The notes beneath the pieces are model-generated. The model was not told the origin of the DNA. It searched no databases and was given only the letters and a program-made list of their open reading frames with translations. A stretch of DNA of 23,277 bases from CAUUFM01 sp041844335 (GTDB lineage: Bacteria; Bacillota; Clostridia; Lachnospirales; Lachnospiraceae), in contig JBGZAX010000029.1 in assembly GCA_041844335.1 (NCBI GenBank), positions 1 to 23,277 on the forward strand, given 5' to 3'. Of this stretch, positions 16,211 through 23,277 are shown piece after piece. The translations under genes were made by a program, and so were the position numbers. Each line of letters starts with the position of its first letter. Position 1 is the stretch's first letter.

Positions 16211-16254
16211 AAAAATATGTTATTATAAAAGTATCGTATTTATAAAGGAGATTT

Positions 16255-17172
16255 ATGCCTGATAAAGACTTGATAAAAATGCCGCCCAATGTGATAGGCT
16301 ATAATAAAAAGAACATTCCGCTATATATAAGCACAGAAAATTTATCTGATCATTTGAATTCTCATACTATGCCGCATTGGCATGAGGATCTGGAATTTCT
16401 TGAAATCTTAGAGGGAGATATGTACATCAGAATAAATGATGAGATTATTCACTTAAAAGTGGGTGATTGTGTAGTTATTTCCGGTCTACAGATGCATTAT
16501 TCCTATAATAGTGATAAAAAAGACTGTACCTTTAATCGAATTTTGTTCCACCCCGAGCTGCTTACACGAAATTCAAGTTTGGTGAGCAGTGTAATTGAGC
16601 CGTTGCTTAATAATCATAATATAAAATATTTTTACCTCGGAAGTGGAAAAGAAGAAACCTCGAAAATCAGAGAAATTATAGAAAAGATAATTTTTTTAAA
16701 TAGTTCAAATGAAAAATATTGCGAGCTTGAAATAGTGGGATACATTCATATAGTTTTGGGTATTTTGTTTAATTATGATAATAGAATCTCAAAGTGCTGT
16801 AATCTTGACATTGATGAGGATTTGTCGGCTCAAAAGAAAATGATAGAATTTATTCATGAGCATTATTTTGAAAAATTGACCATTAAGCAGATAGCGCAAT
16901 CAGGCAATGTCTGTAGAAGCAAATGTTGTATAATATTTAAAAAATATATACAAAATACTCCTATAAATTTCTTGAATTTATATAGACTGGAGGTAAGCAG
17001 AGGTTTACTAAAAAGTACGGACGATACGGTATCTGCCATTTCTCAGTCATGCGGATTTGCAAATCAGAGTTATTTTAATAAGGTATTTTTGGATGAATAT
17101 GGATGTACACCGCTTGAATTTCGCAGTATTCAAAGAAATAAAAGTAAAATCAAAAAGGGAGGTCCAAAATAG
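16255..17172 (+). CDS. AraC family transcriptional regulator with cupin domain
   Basis: A 305-residue regulator. The N-terminal half is a cupin-like sensor domain (about 20-110) with HTMPHWHEDLEFLEILEG, VGDCVVISGLQMHY and FNRILFHPELL, typical of AraC proteins that bind small ligands. The C-terminal hundred residues form the two helix-turn-helix motifs: LTIKQIAQSGNVCRSKCCIIFKK for the first, and VSAISQSCGFANQSYFNKVFLDEYGCTPLEFR for the second. AAAGGAG at 16244-16250 precedes the ATG. It is transcribed away from rubrerythrin and is followed three bases later by the membrane-anchored BECR-like gene, a likely operon partner. Its ligand and targets cannot be read from the sequence; its own neighbours and the transporter operon at 17898-23277 are candidates. 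Confidence 0.9.
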   Translation: MPDKDLIKMPPNVIGYNKKNIPLYISTENLSDHLNSHTMPHWHEDLEFLEILEGDMYIRINDEIIHLKVGDCVVISGLQMHYSYNSDKKDCTFNRILFHPELLTRNSSLVSSVIEPLLNNHNIKYFYLGSGKEETSKIREIIEKIIFLNSSNEKYCELEIVGYIHIVLGILFNYDNRISKCCNLDIDEDLSAQKKMIEFIHEHYFEKLTIKQIAQSGNVCRSKCCIIFKKYIQNTPINFLNLYRLEVSRGLLKSTDDTVSAISQSCGFANQSYFNKVFLDEYGCTPLEFRSIQRNKSKIKKGGPK

Positions 17173-17175
17173 GAT

Positions 17176-17712
17176 ATGAAATTTAAGAAAAAACCGCTTA
17201 GTTACTGGATAATTCTGGCGATTGCAGGGCTTGCATTTGTATACAGGTTTAACTATCAGTCACTGAATGATAATTTTTTGTCAACAAAAAATACAAATCT
17301 TGAACAAATATCAAATGTCAGTACTTCTAATGATGGCGGACAATCCGATGACATAGATGAAAACGCTTCAGACGCGGAAAATATTAATAATAAGACATAT
17401 GAAGAGTGGATTTCACCGAAGGATATAAAAAATAATCAATCACTTGAATACACATTTAGAAATGAAAAGGCATTAAATAGTCACTATAAAAAGCACGGTA
17501 TAGATATGGGTTTTGTTTCAAAGGAGGAATATCTTGATTCCGCAAACCGAGTTATTGCAAATAGTGCTGTTATGAAAAAACTTGAAAAAGAGGACGGAGA
17601 TGAGGTTTATTTTTTAGAAAGTACAAAAGAATTGGTCATTGTATCAACAGACGGATTTATTAGAACCTATTTTATCGCAGATGACGGAATAGAGTATTTT
17701 AACAGGCAATGA
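17176..17712 (+). CDS. Membrane-anchored protein with BECR-fold nuclease-like domain
   Basis: I do not recognise a named family for the whole 178-residue protein. Residues 1-6 are basic, 8-23 form one hydrophobic helix, and about 35-75 is a low-complexity acidic, Asn- and Ser-rich linker, suggesting a single-pass anchor with the C-terminal domain outside the cytoplasm. Residues 90-178 resemble the C-terminal toxin domains of some LXG and CdiA-type polymorphic toxins in the BECR (barnase, EndoU, colicin E5/D, RelE) group: FRNEKALNSHYKKHGIDMGF, then SKEEYLDSANRVI, then STDGFIRTYF and an IEYFNRQ end. Candidate active residues are His103, His107, Ser157, Thr158, Arg163, Thr164 and Tyr165. GGGAGG at 17158-17163 precedes the ATG. 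No immunity gene is obvious. The domain link is from memory and needs a profile search. Confidence 0.55.
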   Translation: MKFKKKPLSYWIILAIAGLAFVYRFNYQSLNDNFLSTKNTNLEQISNVSTSNDGGQSDDIDENASDAENINNKTYEEWISPKDIKNNQSLEYTFRNEKALNSHYKKHGIDMGFVSKEEYLDSANRVIANSAVMKKLEKEDGDEVYFLESTKELVIVSTDGFIRTYFIADDGIEYFNRQ

Positions 17713-17716
17713 TGGG

Positions 17717-17854
17717 ATGTTTTTCAAGCCGAAAGAAAGTACAAAGCCCGAGTTTATCCCAAAAAGAACCGTAACTGCATTGTTAATCAATACAAACGGA
17801 GATGTCGCAGAAGCCGCACTCATGGTATCGGTTCAAACCATTTGCCAGGCATGA
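17717..17854 (+). CDS. Small ORF of 45 codons, possibly a gene remnant
   Basis: ATG 17717 to TGA 17854 encodes a 45-residue peptide beginning MFFKPKEST and including KRTVTALLINTNGDVAEAAL. The middle reads like part of a soluble protein. There is no convincing ribosome site and the ORF starts five bases after the BECR-like gene. I do not recognise a family. It could be a decayed gene, a coupled small protein, or chance. Confidence 0.25.
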   Translation: MFFKPKESTKPEFIPKRTVTALLINTNGDVAEAALMVSVQTICQA

Positions 17855-17873
17855 ATTGAACCGACAAAGGCAT
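17820..17873 (-). other. Short leader-like ORF of 17 codons after the ECF ATPase
   Basis: On the - strand AAGGAGG lies 5 bases ahead of an ATG at 17873, 24 bases downstream of the ATPase stop. The frame ends after 17 codons (MPLSVQFMPGKWFEPIP). A perfect ribosome site on such a short frame suggests the 5' stub of a gene that once ended the transporter operon, or a small peptide gene. Function unknown. Confidence 0.3.
17828..17864. repeat. Near-palindromic inverted repeat
   Basis: TCGGTTCAA (17828-17836) and TTGAACCGA (17856-17864) are perfect 9-bp inverted repeats around 19 bases. CAT and ATG within the interior (17839-17841 and 17851-17853) extend pairing after a 2-by-2 internal loop. No T-run follows on either strand, so it is not a normal terminator. 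It resembles a binding or recombination site, or the foot of a lost element. Confidence 0.5.
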
Positions 17874-17897
17874 ATAATCCTCCTTGGGCTTTTATTT

Positions 17898-19289
17898 TTA
17901 TGTTTTATCCATATTTATTCTGTATTCACAGCAGGCATTCATAAATTCCTCATCATGAGTGATTACCAAAACAGTTTTTTCTTTTTCTGCAGCTTTTTTC
18001 AGTATTTTTGCAATTAAGAACATATTTTCGGCATCCAAGCCACTGGTCGGCTCGTCAAGTATTAAAATATTTTTATCTGATAACAGTGCACAGCACACTG
18101 CCAGTCGTTGTTTTTGCCCTCCCGACAAGGAAGCAGGATGAGAATCTTTATATTCGTATAGATGCATATTCTTAAGCAAATTTTTTACATTTTCTAAATT
18201 CTCTGCATCATATTTTGCTCCAAGCAAAAGCTCTTTTGAAACACTTTCCGTAAAAAATTGTGTCCCTGTGTCATTTGAACAGTAATAGATATGTTTGCGC
18301 AGCTTTCTGCATCCTACCTTTTTACCATGAAGATAAACATTACCTTCTGTTGATTTCTCAAGCCCGCTCAAAATTAAAGCTAAACTGGTTTTTCCCGTAC
18401 CGTTGCTTCCTGTGATGGCAGTAATGCTTTTCTCATTAGCAAAAATATCCACGTTTTTTAATATTTGCTTTTTATTTTTCTTAAGAGCTATCCTTTCTCC
18501 TTGTATTGCAATATTGTCCGTTTGGGGTTGGGCAATCTGTTTTGTAAAAGGTATATCTGTAATACGGCGAAGCCCCTTTGAAATGCGTTCAAAGTCATTT
18601 ATTGTGCTAAATTCCAAAGAAGAATATTCATGCTGTATCTGTCCGTCTTTCATATATAAATACCTGTCGGCAAGTTCTTCTGTCCAACTGAGGCGATGCT
18701 CGGCAATCAACAATGTGTATCCCGCTTTCTTAAGCTCCACAAGGATATTCTTCATTTGAATGATACCGTCTTTGTCCAGATTTGCAGTCGGTTCATCAAA
18801 TACGAAAATTCTCGGCTGCATAGCATACACGGAAGCTACTGCTGCTCGTTGTTTTTCACCACTTGAAAGAAAATCCAAGGAAATTTTACCTATGCTTTCC
18901 AATCTCATTTTATGAATGGCAGCCATTGTTCTCTTTTGAATTTCAAATTTTGAGAAACCGTAATTTTCACAGCCAAATGCTATTTCACCCTCAAGCTCTG
19001 ACGAAAAGAATTGTCTTTGCGGATCTTGAAATATGCTTCCGACAATTCTGCCGATATCATAGGACGGCATTATTTCAATATCTTTTCCTGCAATTCGTAT
19101 ACTGCCTGTTTTTGTTCCTTTGTAATATTTTGGAGCAAGACCGTTGATAAGTCTTGTAACAGTCGTTTTTCCGCATCCTGATTTTCCTGTCAGAACCACA
19201 CATTCGCCGGCTTTTACCATTAAATTTATATTCGTCACACCATGGTTGCTGTCAGAATACTGAAAGGAAACATTCTTTAAGTCGATCAT
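17898..19289 (-). CDS. ECF-type double ATPase (two fused ABC domains)
   Basis: The energising subunit of an ECF-like importer: two ABC nucleotide-binding domains in one 463-residue chain. Domain 1 has Walker A GKSGCGKT (35-42), signature LSSGEKQR (141-148) and Walker B IFVFDEPTANLD. Domain 2 has Walker A GSNGTGKT (294-301), signature LSGGQKQR (388-395) and Walker B ILILDEPTSGLD. Fused EcfA pairs are common with MptE/Trep_Strep-type S components. I chose the ATG at 19289: AGGAGG sits 9 bases upstream and the protein then begins MIDLKNVSFQY as ABC domains do; a longer frame to 19337 lies inside the upstream gene. The start overlaps the EcfT stop as ATGA. It is the last full gene of the operon. 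Confidence 0.92.
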   Translation of the reverse strand: MIDLKNVSFQYSDSNHGVTNINLMVKAGECVVLTGKSGCGKTTVTRLINGLAPKYYKGTKTGSIRIAGKDIEIMPSYDIGRIVGSIFQDPQRQFFSSELEGEIAFGCENYGFSKFEIQKRTMAAIHKMRLESIGKISLDFLSSGEKQRAAVASVYAMQPRIFVFDEPTANLDKDGIIQMKNILVELKKAGYTLLIAEHRLSWTEELADRYLYMKDGQIQHEYSSLEFSTINDFERISKGLRRITDIPFTKQIAQPQTDNIAIQGERIALKKNKKQILKNVDIFANEKSITAITGSNGTGKTSLALILSGLEKSTEGNVYLHGKKVGCRKLRKHIYYCSNDTGTQFFTESVSKELLLGAKYDAENLENVKNLLKNMHLYEYKDSHPASLSGGQKQRLAVCCALLSDKNILILDEPTSGLDAENMFLIAKILKKAAEKEKTVLVITHDEEFMNACCEYRINMDKT

Positions 19290-19981
19290 ATTCTGATGCC
19301 TCCTATCCATAAATAACCCGGTATAAAAGCAGTCCATAAAATCATTGCCAATATATCCGTTATTTCAATTTTGTTCTCATAGTAGCTGTTTCTTTTCTCC
19401 GGGGATTCTCCACCTCTTGCAATAGCTGAAACGGAAAGCTGATCTGCTGTCATCAAAATTCTTACGAGGAGAGGAATCAGCACATATTCGCAGGTTCTTG
19501 CAGGTGCCTTCAATATCTGTTTAATGTCTGTCAAGTTTCTGTTTTTCATAGACAGGTACACACTCCTTAATTCCGATTTCATGGTAGGGAAGAATCTGAA
19601 TACTACAAGAACTCCCAAAATAACGGATGTAGGAAGATGAATGTCACTTAGGAACGCTGAAATCTTTCCGGGTGGAGTTGTAACCAAATCCCATGATATC
19701 AAGAAGGCAGGAGAAAGCTTCCAAAGCATCAGCACATAAAATTCTGAAAAAATCAACATACGAAGTCCGTAGCGTTGTATGGCGTAGAGTAAAATGCCCA
19801 ATAGGATATAGAATATTCCATAATTAACTACGATTTTCCATTTCCCCTGTATAATGAGATATAAAAAAACAGTCATTGTAAGGATGCAACTGAAAATAAC
19901 AGCTTTCCCTATATAAATGGCTATTAATATACAAATAAATCCCCATATTTTAGTTATGACAGCAAAAGAAATCTTCCACAT
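19286..19981 (-). CDS. ECF transporter transmembrane protein EcfT-like
   Basis: This is the scaffold membrane subunit linking the S component to the ATPases. The 231-residue protein has about five hydrophobic helices, with charged EcfT-type coupling motifs in the C-terminal half, visible as RSVYLSMKNRNLTDIKQIL and SVSAIARGGESPEKR (the ARG region that meets the ATPases). The ATG at 19981 overlaps the stop of the S-component gene by one base (TAATG). A longer frame to 20086 lies wholly within that gene and is rejected. It overlaps the ATPase gene by four bases at its end, so all three products are translationally coupled. Confidence 0.88.
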   Translation of the reverse strand: MWKISFAVITKIWGFICILIAIYIGKAVIFSCILTMTVFLYLIIQGKWKIVVNYGIFYILLGILLYAIQRYGLRMLIFSEFYVLMLWKLSPAFLISWDLVTTPPGKISAFLSDIHLPTSVILGVLVVFRFFPTMKSELRSVYLSMKNRNLTDIKQILKAPARTCEYVLIPLLVRILMTADQLSVSAIARGGESPEKRNSYYENKIEITDILAMILWTAFIPGYLWIGGIRI

Positions 19982-20589
19982 TATAGAAGCCCCGCTTTTT
20001 TGAAATGCTTTTCCATAATTTTTTTGCCTGCCAGACCGCCCGTAAGCCCGCATATCGTGGTAAAGATCACAATGAATATAATCCATCCGGGAGTTTTATA
20101 GTAGCCGATATATGAGTTTATATAGCTTTGATCCATGCCACTGCTTTTTGCAAAGCTGTAATAGGTTTTCCAAAAGAACCAAATCGGCAGTAAATTAACA
20201 CCGTTATATAAAAGACTTACAAAAGTCCACGCCGCTATAATTTGTTTCGGATGCCTTTCAGAGCAATCTTTCCACAAAATTACTTCACATACGATACCTA
20301 CAACAGCAAAGTACGGTAAAAGATACCAGTTCCCCATAAACATAAAAATCACACCTACTATACTCATATAAACAAGGGTAACAAAGTGTTTTCTTATTCG
20401 ACACAAAAGCAGATAATAGACCGGTGCACATAAGAACATGGTAAAACCGACTGATAAAACCATACTGACAAAATGATTTGCCATGCATACCATATTTACA
20501 ATAAACTGGATAAGAATAAGAAAAAGGCTCAGTAAAACAACCGTTATTACATCCTTAATTTCCCATTTTAATATTTTATTTTTTTCCAT
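19981..20589 (-). CDS. ECF S component, MptE/Trep_Strep family
   Basis: This is the substrate-binding membrane subunit of an ECF importer. The 202-residue protein has about six hydrophobic segments and matches the Trep_Strep (PF09605/TIGR02185) type in my reading: an N-terminal EIKDVITVVLLS, then MFLCAPVYYLLLCRIRKH, GVIFMFMGNWYLLPYF and a final GGLAGKKIMEKHFKKAGLL. Trep_Strep members have no agreed substrate. GGAGG sits ahead of the ATG at 20589. It lies 75 bases after the ABC half-transporter gene on the same strand, with no clear terminator in the gap. Confidence 0.85.
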   Translation of the reverse strand: MEKNKILKWEIKDVITVVLLSLFLILIQFIVNMVCMANHFVSMVLSVGFTMFLCAPVYYLLLCRIRKHFVTLVYMSIVGVIFMFMGNWYLLPYFAVVGIVCEVILWKDCSERHPKQIIAAWTFVSLLYNGVNLLPIWFFWKTYYSFAKSSGMDQSYINSYIGYYKTPGWIIFIVIFTTICGLTGGLAGKKIMEKHFKKAGLL

Positions 20590-20664
20590 TTGTTTTCCTC
20601 CGTAAATATTACTTTTGAGCTTTGATGATAAAGACAGGCAGCTTCAGAGTATTTTTCTTAAGCT

Positions 20665-22437
20665 TTACTCATTTAATTCTTTTCTTTCTCGACCTCCTAA
20701 TTTCCATCCGATTGCATTTCCCCGAATTTCAACAAATCGTCGATAAAGCCCTTCTTGCTGTATCAGTTCCTGATGTTTTCCTCTTTGCACAATCTGTCCA
20801 TCCTCAAGAACAAGAATCTGATCTGCTCCCCGAACTGTATTCAACCTGTGAGCAATCATCAGAAGTGTTTTATTTTTTGTCAGTTCTGCAATAGCCTGCT
20901 GTAATTCCCGTTCGTTTTCAGGATCAACACTTGCCGTAGCTTCATCTAAAATGACAATAGGTGCATCCTTCAAAATTGCTCGTGCGATAGAGATTCGCTG
21001 TTTCTCACCACCGGAAAGGGTTGCACCTCCTTCTCCGATCCTTGTTTGGTATCCGTCCGGAAGTGCGGATATGAAATCGTGACAGCATGCTTTTTTTGCC
21101 GCTGAAATCATTTCTTCTTTTGTTGCCTGCGGTTTTCCAAAAAGAATGTTATTTTCAATAGTATCTTCAAAAAGGTAAACCCTTTGAAACACGATGGAAA
21201 AATTTTTAAGAAGGCTGTCGCAGGTATAGTCTTTGACATTAACGCCGCCTAAAAGAATTTCTCCGTCTTTTACATCCCAAAACCGTGCAATTAAACTGCA
21301 AAGAGTCGTCTTTCCTGAACCTGACGGACCTACAATTGCACAACTTGTCCCTTGAGGAATAGAAAAGCTTATATCGTGCAGGATTTCTTTTTTATCATAT
21401 GCAAAGGAAATGTTTGAAACGGTAATATCGTATGTTTTCGGAACAAGTTCTGTTCCCTTTTCATCAAGAAGCGGCATATTGGATATCATTTCCAATCTGT
21501 CTAAAGAAGCATCCACAACCCTTGCAACGGCAGCCGTACTTCCTGCAAGCTCCACAGTCGTATAAATCATGAAACTTGCGACAATAAGGAGCAGGCACTT
21601 TTCGGGAGTTATTTCTCCGTTCATAAGCAGGTATGGTGCAACAACAAGGATTGCAAATCTGGCAAATTTGAATATCATTTGAAAGATGGAAGCCAGACAT
21701 GAGAAAACTTTTTCCAAAGCGATATTTGCCTCTGCGCTTTCACCTATTGCAGCGTCTACGGATTTATCCGAACGATCGGCAAGCCCGAATGCCTTGACCA
21801 CAGACATACCCTGTACATATTCTAAAATGCCTGTAACAAGCCCTGCCTGTGCAGCCTGCCTGCGCGGAGAATATTTCATGCCGGCTTTTTGTGTTTTTGC
21901 ATACACACAAAGGGAAAGAAAAAGTCCTATGAACATCAAAACTCCAATTTTCCATTCATAAAACAAAAGCCATAGCCCTATCACTGTGGCGTGAATAAAT
22001 CCTCCGGCTACAGCTTCCATAACGGTAACTGCATTGGTTTCCAGATCTCCAAGTGTTGTAGTAACTGCCGCTGTAATATCTCCAAGCCGATGTTCATTAA
22101 AATATCCCATAGGAACGCGTTTTAATTTTTCTCCAAGATTCATACGCCATTTGGAACACATAGAAAAGCTTCCAAGAGTTCTTTTTACAGCGGAAAGATT
22201 CATAAAGAGAATGCGTCCTGAAATACTTAAAAGCATAATTCCTAAGGCTGCCCATATTGTTTTAACCGGCATGAAACCTCCTGAGAGTGCTAATAGTATT
22301 CCATTCAAAACCGTAAGCACAGCCATAATAGGAAGCATCTCAAACACGGAATTACACATATGAAAGACAAACGATAAAATCAATTTTTTTCTTTCCGTTC
22401 CTGAAAAATTCAAAAGTCGTTTGAACATTTGAATCAT
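20665..22437 (-). CDS. ABC half-transporter, YbtQ/IrtB-like
   Basis: A 590-residue protein with a type I exporter-fold membrane domain (about 1-330, six helices) fused to an ATPase domain (about 337-575). Walker A is GPSGSGKT (370-377), the Q-loop is VFQRVYLF with Gln418, the signature is LSGGEKQR (474-481), Walker B is IVILDEATASVDPENE, and the switch His is in MIAHRLNTV. It overlaps the preceding half-transporter gene by ATGA, so the two likely form a heterodimer. YbtP/YbtQ and IrtA/IrtB have this fold but import iron-siderophore complexes. Import rather than export here is inferred from the ECF neighbours and the family resemblance. Confidence 0.9.
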   Translation of the reverse strand: MIQMFKRLLNFSGTERKKLILSFVFHMCNSVFEMLPIMAVLTVLNGILLALSGGFMPVKTIWAALGIMLLSISGRILFMNLSAVKRTLGSFSMCSKWRMNLGEKLKRVPMGYFNEHRLGDITAAVTTTLGDLETNAVTVMEAVAGGFIHATVIGLWLLFYEWKIGVLMFIGLFLSLCVYAKTQKAGMKYSPRRQAAQAGLVTGILEYVQGMSVVKAFGLADRSDKSVDAAIGESAEANIALEKVFSCLASIFQMIFKFARFAILVVAPYLLMNGEITPEKCLLLIVASFMIYTTVELAGSTAAVARVVDASLDRLEMISNMPLLDEKGTELVPKTYDITVSNISFAYDKKEILHDISFSIPQGTSCAIVGPSGSGKTTLCSLIARFWDVKDGEILLGGVNVKDYTCDSLLKNFSIVFQRVYLFEDTIENNILFGKPQATKEEMISAAKKACCHDFISALPDGYQTRIGEGGATLSGGEKQRISIARAILKDAPIVILDEATASVDPENERELQQAIAELTKNKTLLMIAHRLNTVRGADQILVLEDGQIVQRGKHQELIQQEGLYRRFVEIRGNAIGWKLGGRERKELNE

Positions 22438-23277
22438 ACTGACACCTCCTTAATATCAAGTGTGCTGATATGTGCATTCCAAAGCTCTCTGTAAAGAGCA
22501 CAATTTTGGATAAGCTCCGTATGTTTTCCTTCGGCTTCTATATTTCCTTCATTCATGACGATAATCTTATCAGCTGATGTAATCGTAGATAATCGATGTG
22601 CAATGACAATCAACGTTTTCCCCGCCACAAGTTTGCTTATAGAGTGCTGAATGATCGACTCATTTTCAGGGTCTGTAAATGCTGTAGCTTCATCTAAAAT
22701 CACTATGGGGCTGTCTTTTAATATGGCTCTTGCAATAGCAATGCGCTGCTTCTCTCCACCGGAAAGATTGCTTCCGCTGTCTCCGACAACGGTATCGTAG
22801 CCATTTGGAAGTGATGCAATAAAATCATGGCATGCCGCTTTCTTTGCTGCATTTTCGATTTCCCTGTTTGTAGCATCCGGCTTACCGATTCGTATATTTT
22901 CTCGTATAGAAAGATGAAACAAATAATTATCCTGTGAAACATACGCAATATGTTCCATAATCTGCGAAAGCGGTATGTTCTGAACATCAACACCGCCTAT
23001 TTTTACAGTTCCTCTTCCCGCATTCCAGAAAGATGCAATCAATCGTGCAACAGTGGATTTACCCGATCCCGACGGTCCTACCAAAGCCGTCATTTCGTTT
23101 TCATCAGCTTCAAATGAAATGCTGTGTAAAACCTCTGTATCCTTATAGGAGAAAGAAACATTGGAAAACTCGATTTTCTCTCCTTTAAGCTGCACTCGTT
23201 TTACCGGGCGTTCCATTTCTTCTGTATCCAAAAGGCTGCCGATTTCTTTCACGGTGGCATCTACCATAGCAAGGCTG
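22434..23277 (-). CDS. ABC half-transporter, YbtP/IrtA-like (C-terminal part only)
   Basis: The gene is cut by the right window edge; its 5' part, with the membrane domain, lies outside. About 281 codons remain, opening with SLAMVDATVKEIG and covering the ATPase domain: Walker A GPSGSGKS, Q-loop YVSQDNYLF, signature LSGGEKQR, Walker B IVILDEATAFTDPENE and switch His in VIAHRLST. The Phe-Thr in DEATAFTDPENE is the variant seen in the YbtP/IrtA side of such pairs, as opposed to DEATASVD in the partner. The frame continues open past the methionine codon at 23267, which is not the true start. Its end overlaps the next gene by ATGA. Confidence 0.9.
   Translation of the reverse strand, partial: SLAMVDATVKEIGSLLDTEEMERPVKRVQLKGEKIEFSNVSFSYKDTEVLHSISFEADENEMTALVGPSGSGKSTVARLIASFWNAGRGTVKIGGVDVQNIPLSQIMEHIAYVSQDNYLFHLSIRENIRIGKPDATNREIENAAKKAACHDFIASLPNGYDTVVGDSGSNLSGGEKQRIAIARAILKDSPIVILDEATAFTDPENESIIQHSISKLVAGKTLIVIAHRLSTITSADKIIVMNEGNIEAEGKHTELIQNCALYRELWNAHISTLDIKEVSV

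Larger units (their letters stand above)
17713..17897. other. Intergenic junction between convergent units, possible gene remnants
   Basis: This 185-base stretch separates the BECR-like gene from the convergent transporter operon. It is less AT-rich than the intergenic region at 16117-16254. It contains a 45-codon ORF on the + strand, a 17-codon ORF on the - strand with a good ribosome site, and a near-palindrome. No hairpin followed by a T-run is seen on either strand, so no intrinsic terminator can be named. Decayed coding sequence or a recombination junction is possible. Confidence 0.4.

Noticed and set aside
17826..17851. tRNA-like 3' end (GGTTCAAACC followed by GCC and GGC)
   Set aside because: The T-arm stem does not pair properly and no D arm, anticodon arm or acceptor partner is found upstream; the motif is explained by the inverted repeat.
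18863..19147. Open frame on the + strand inside the ECF ATPase gene
   Set aside because: It is the complement of a conserved ABC domain, and its product has no recognisable pattern.
1..23277. CRISPR arrays, insertion sequences, rRNA or complete tRNA genes
   Set aside because: No spaced direct repeats, transposase-like frames or RNA-gene sequence blocks were seen when reading through the window.

Overview
The window looks like a chromosomal segment of a low-GC Gram-positive anaerobe in class Clostridia, most likely Lachnospiraceae. This is inferred from the AT-rich sequence, strong GGAGG-type ribosome binding sites, TTG/GTG starts, the conserved hpf-secA-prfB gene order, a rubrerythrin, a diaminopimelate dehydrogenase and an ECF-type transporter. 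I could not run a database search, so the family-level name is an inference.

Region 1 (1-15380, all + strand) is mainly housekeeping. It starts with the tail of a long-form ribosome hibernation factor, followed by secA and a terminator. Next comes prfB, encoded in two overlapping frames joined by a programmed +1 frameshift, then homoserine dehydrogenase and tsaE, which overlap. After a hairpin come tsaB, diaminopimelate dehydrogenase, a MATE exporter, a TtcA-like tRNA thiolase, a YigZ/IMPACT protein, a membrane-anchored SH3 plus GH18-like protein, a TraX-like membrane protein, asnS, ridA and an Sfp-type phosphopantetheinyl transferase. The run closes at a strong bidirectional terminator. Short gaps and ATGA overlaps suggest several read-through operons. 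Common themes are translation (HPF, RF2, TsaE/TsaB, TtcA, AsnS) and aspartate-family amino acids (Hom, Ddh).

Region 2 (15381-17897) is a small accessory block. A rubrerythrin with a rubredoxin-like centre at both ends lies on the - strand and diverges from an AraC-family regulator. The shared intergenic region holds overlapping candidate promoters and a PerR-box-like sequence. Three bases after the regulator is a gene for a small membrane-anchored protein whose C-terminal domain resembles BECR-fold (colicin D/E5-like) toxin nucleases. A 185-base stretch with a near-palindrome and two tiny ORFs separates this block from the next.

Region 3 (17898-23277, all - strand) is one transporter operon, cut by the window edge at its upstream end. 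In transcription order it encodes two ABC half-transporters with the exporter fold (YbtP/YbtQ or IrtA/B type), a Trep_Strep/MptE-type ECF S component, an EcfT-like protein and a double ATPase. The arrangement suggests handling of a metal chelate or related small molecule, but the substrate is not visible here.

The most noteworthy observations are the RF2 frameshift site, whose in-frame stop is UAA instead of the usual UGA, the membrane-anchored BECR-like protein, the two-rubredoxin rubrerythrin with its divergent control region, and the combined ECF plus ABC half-transporter operon.
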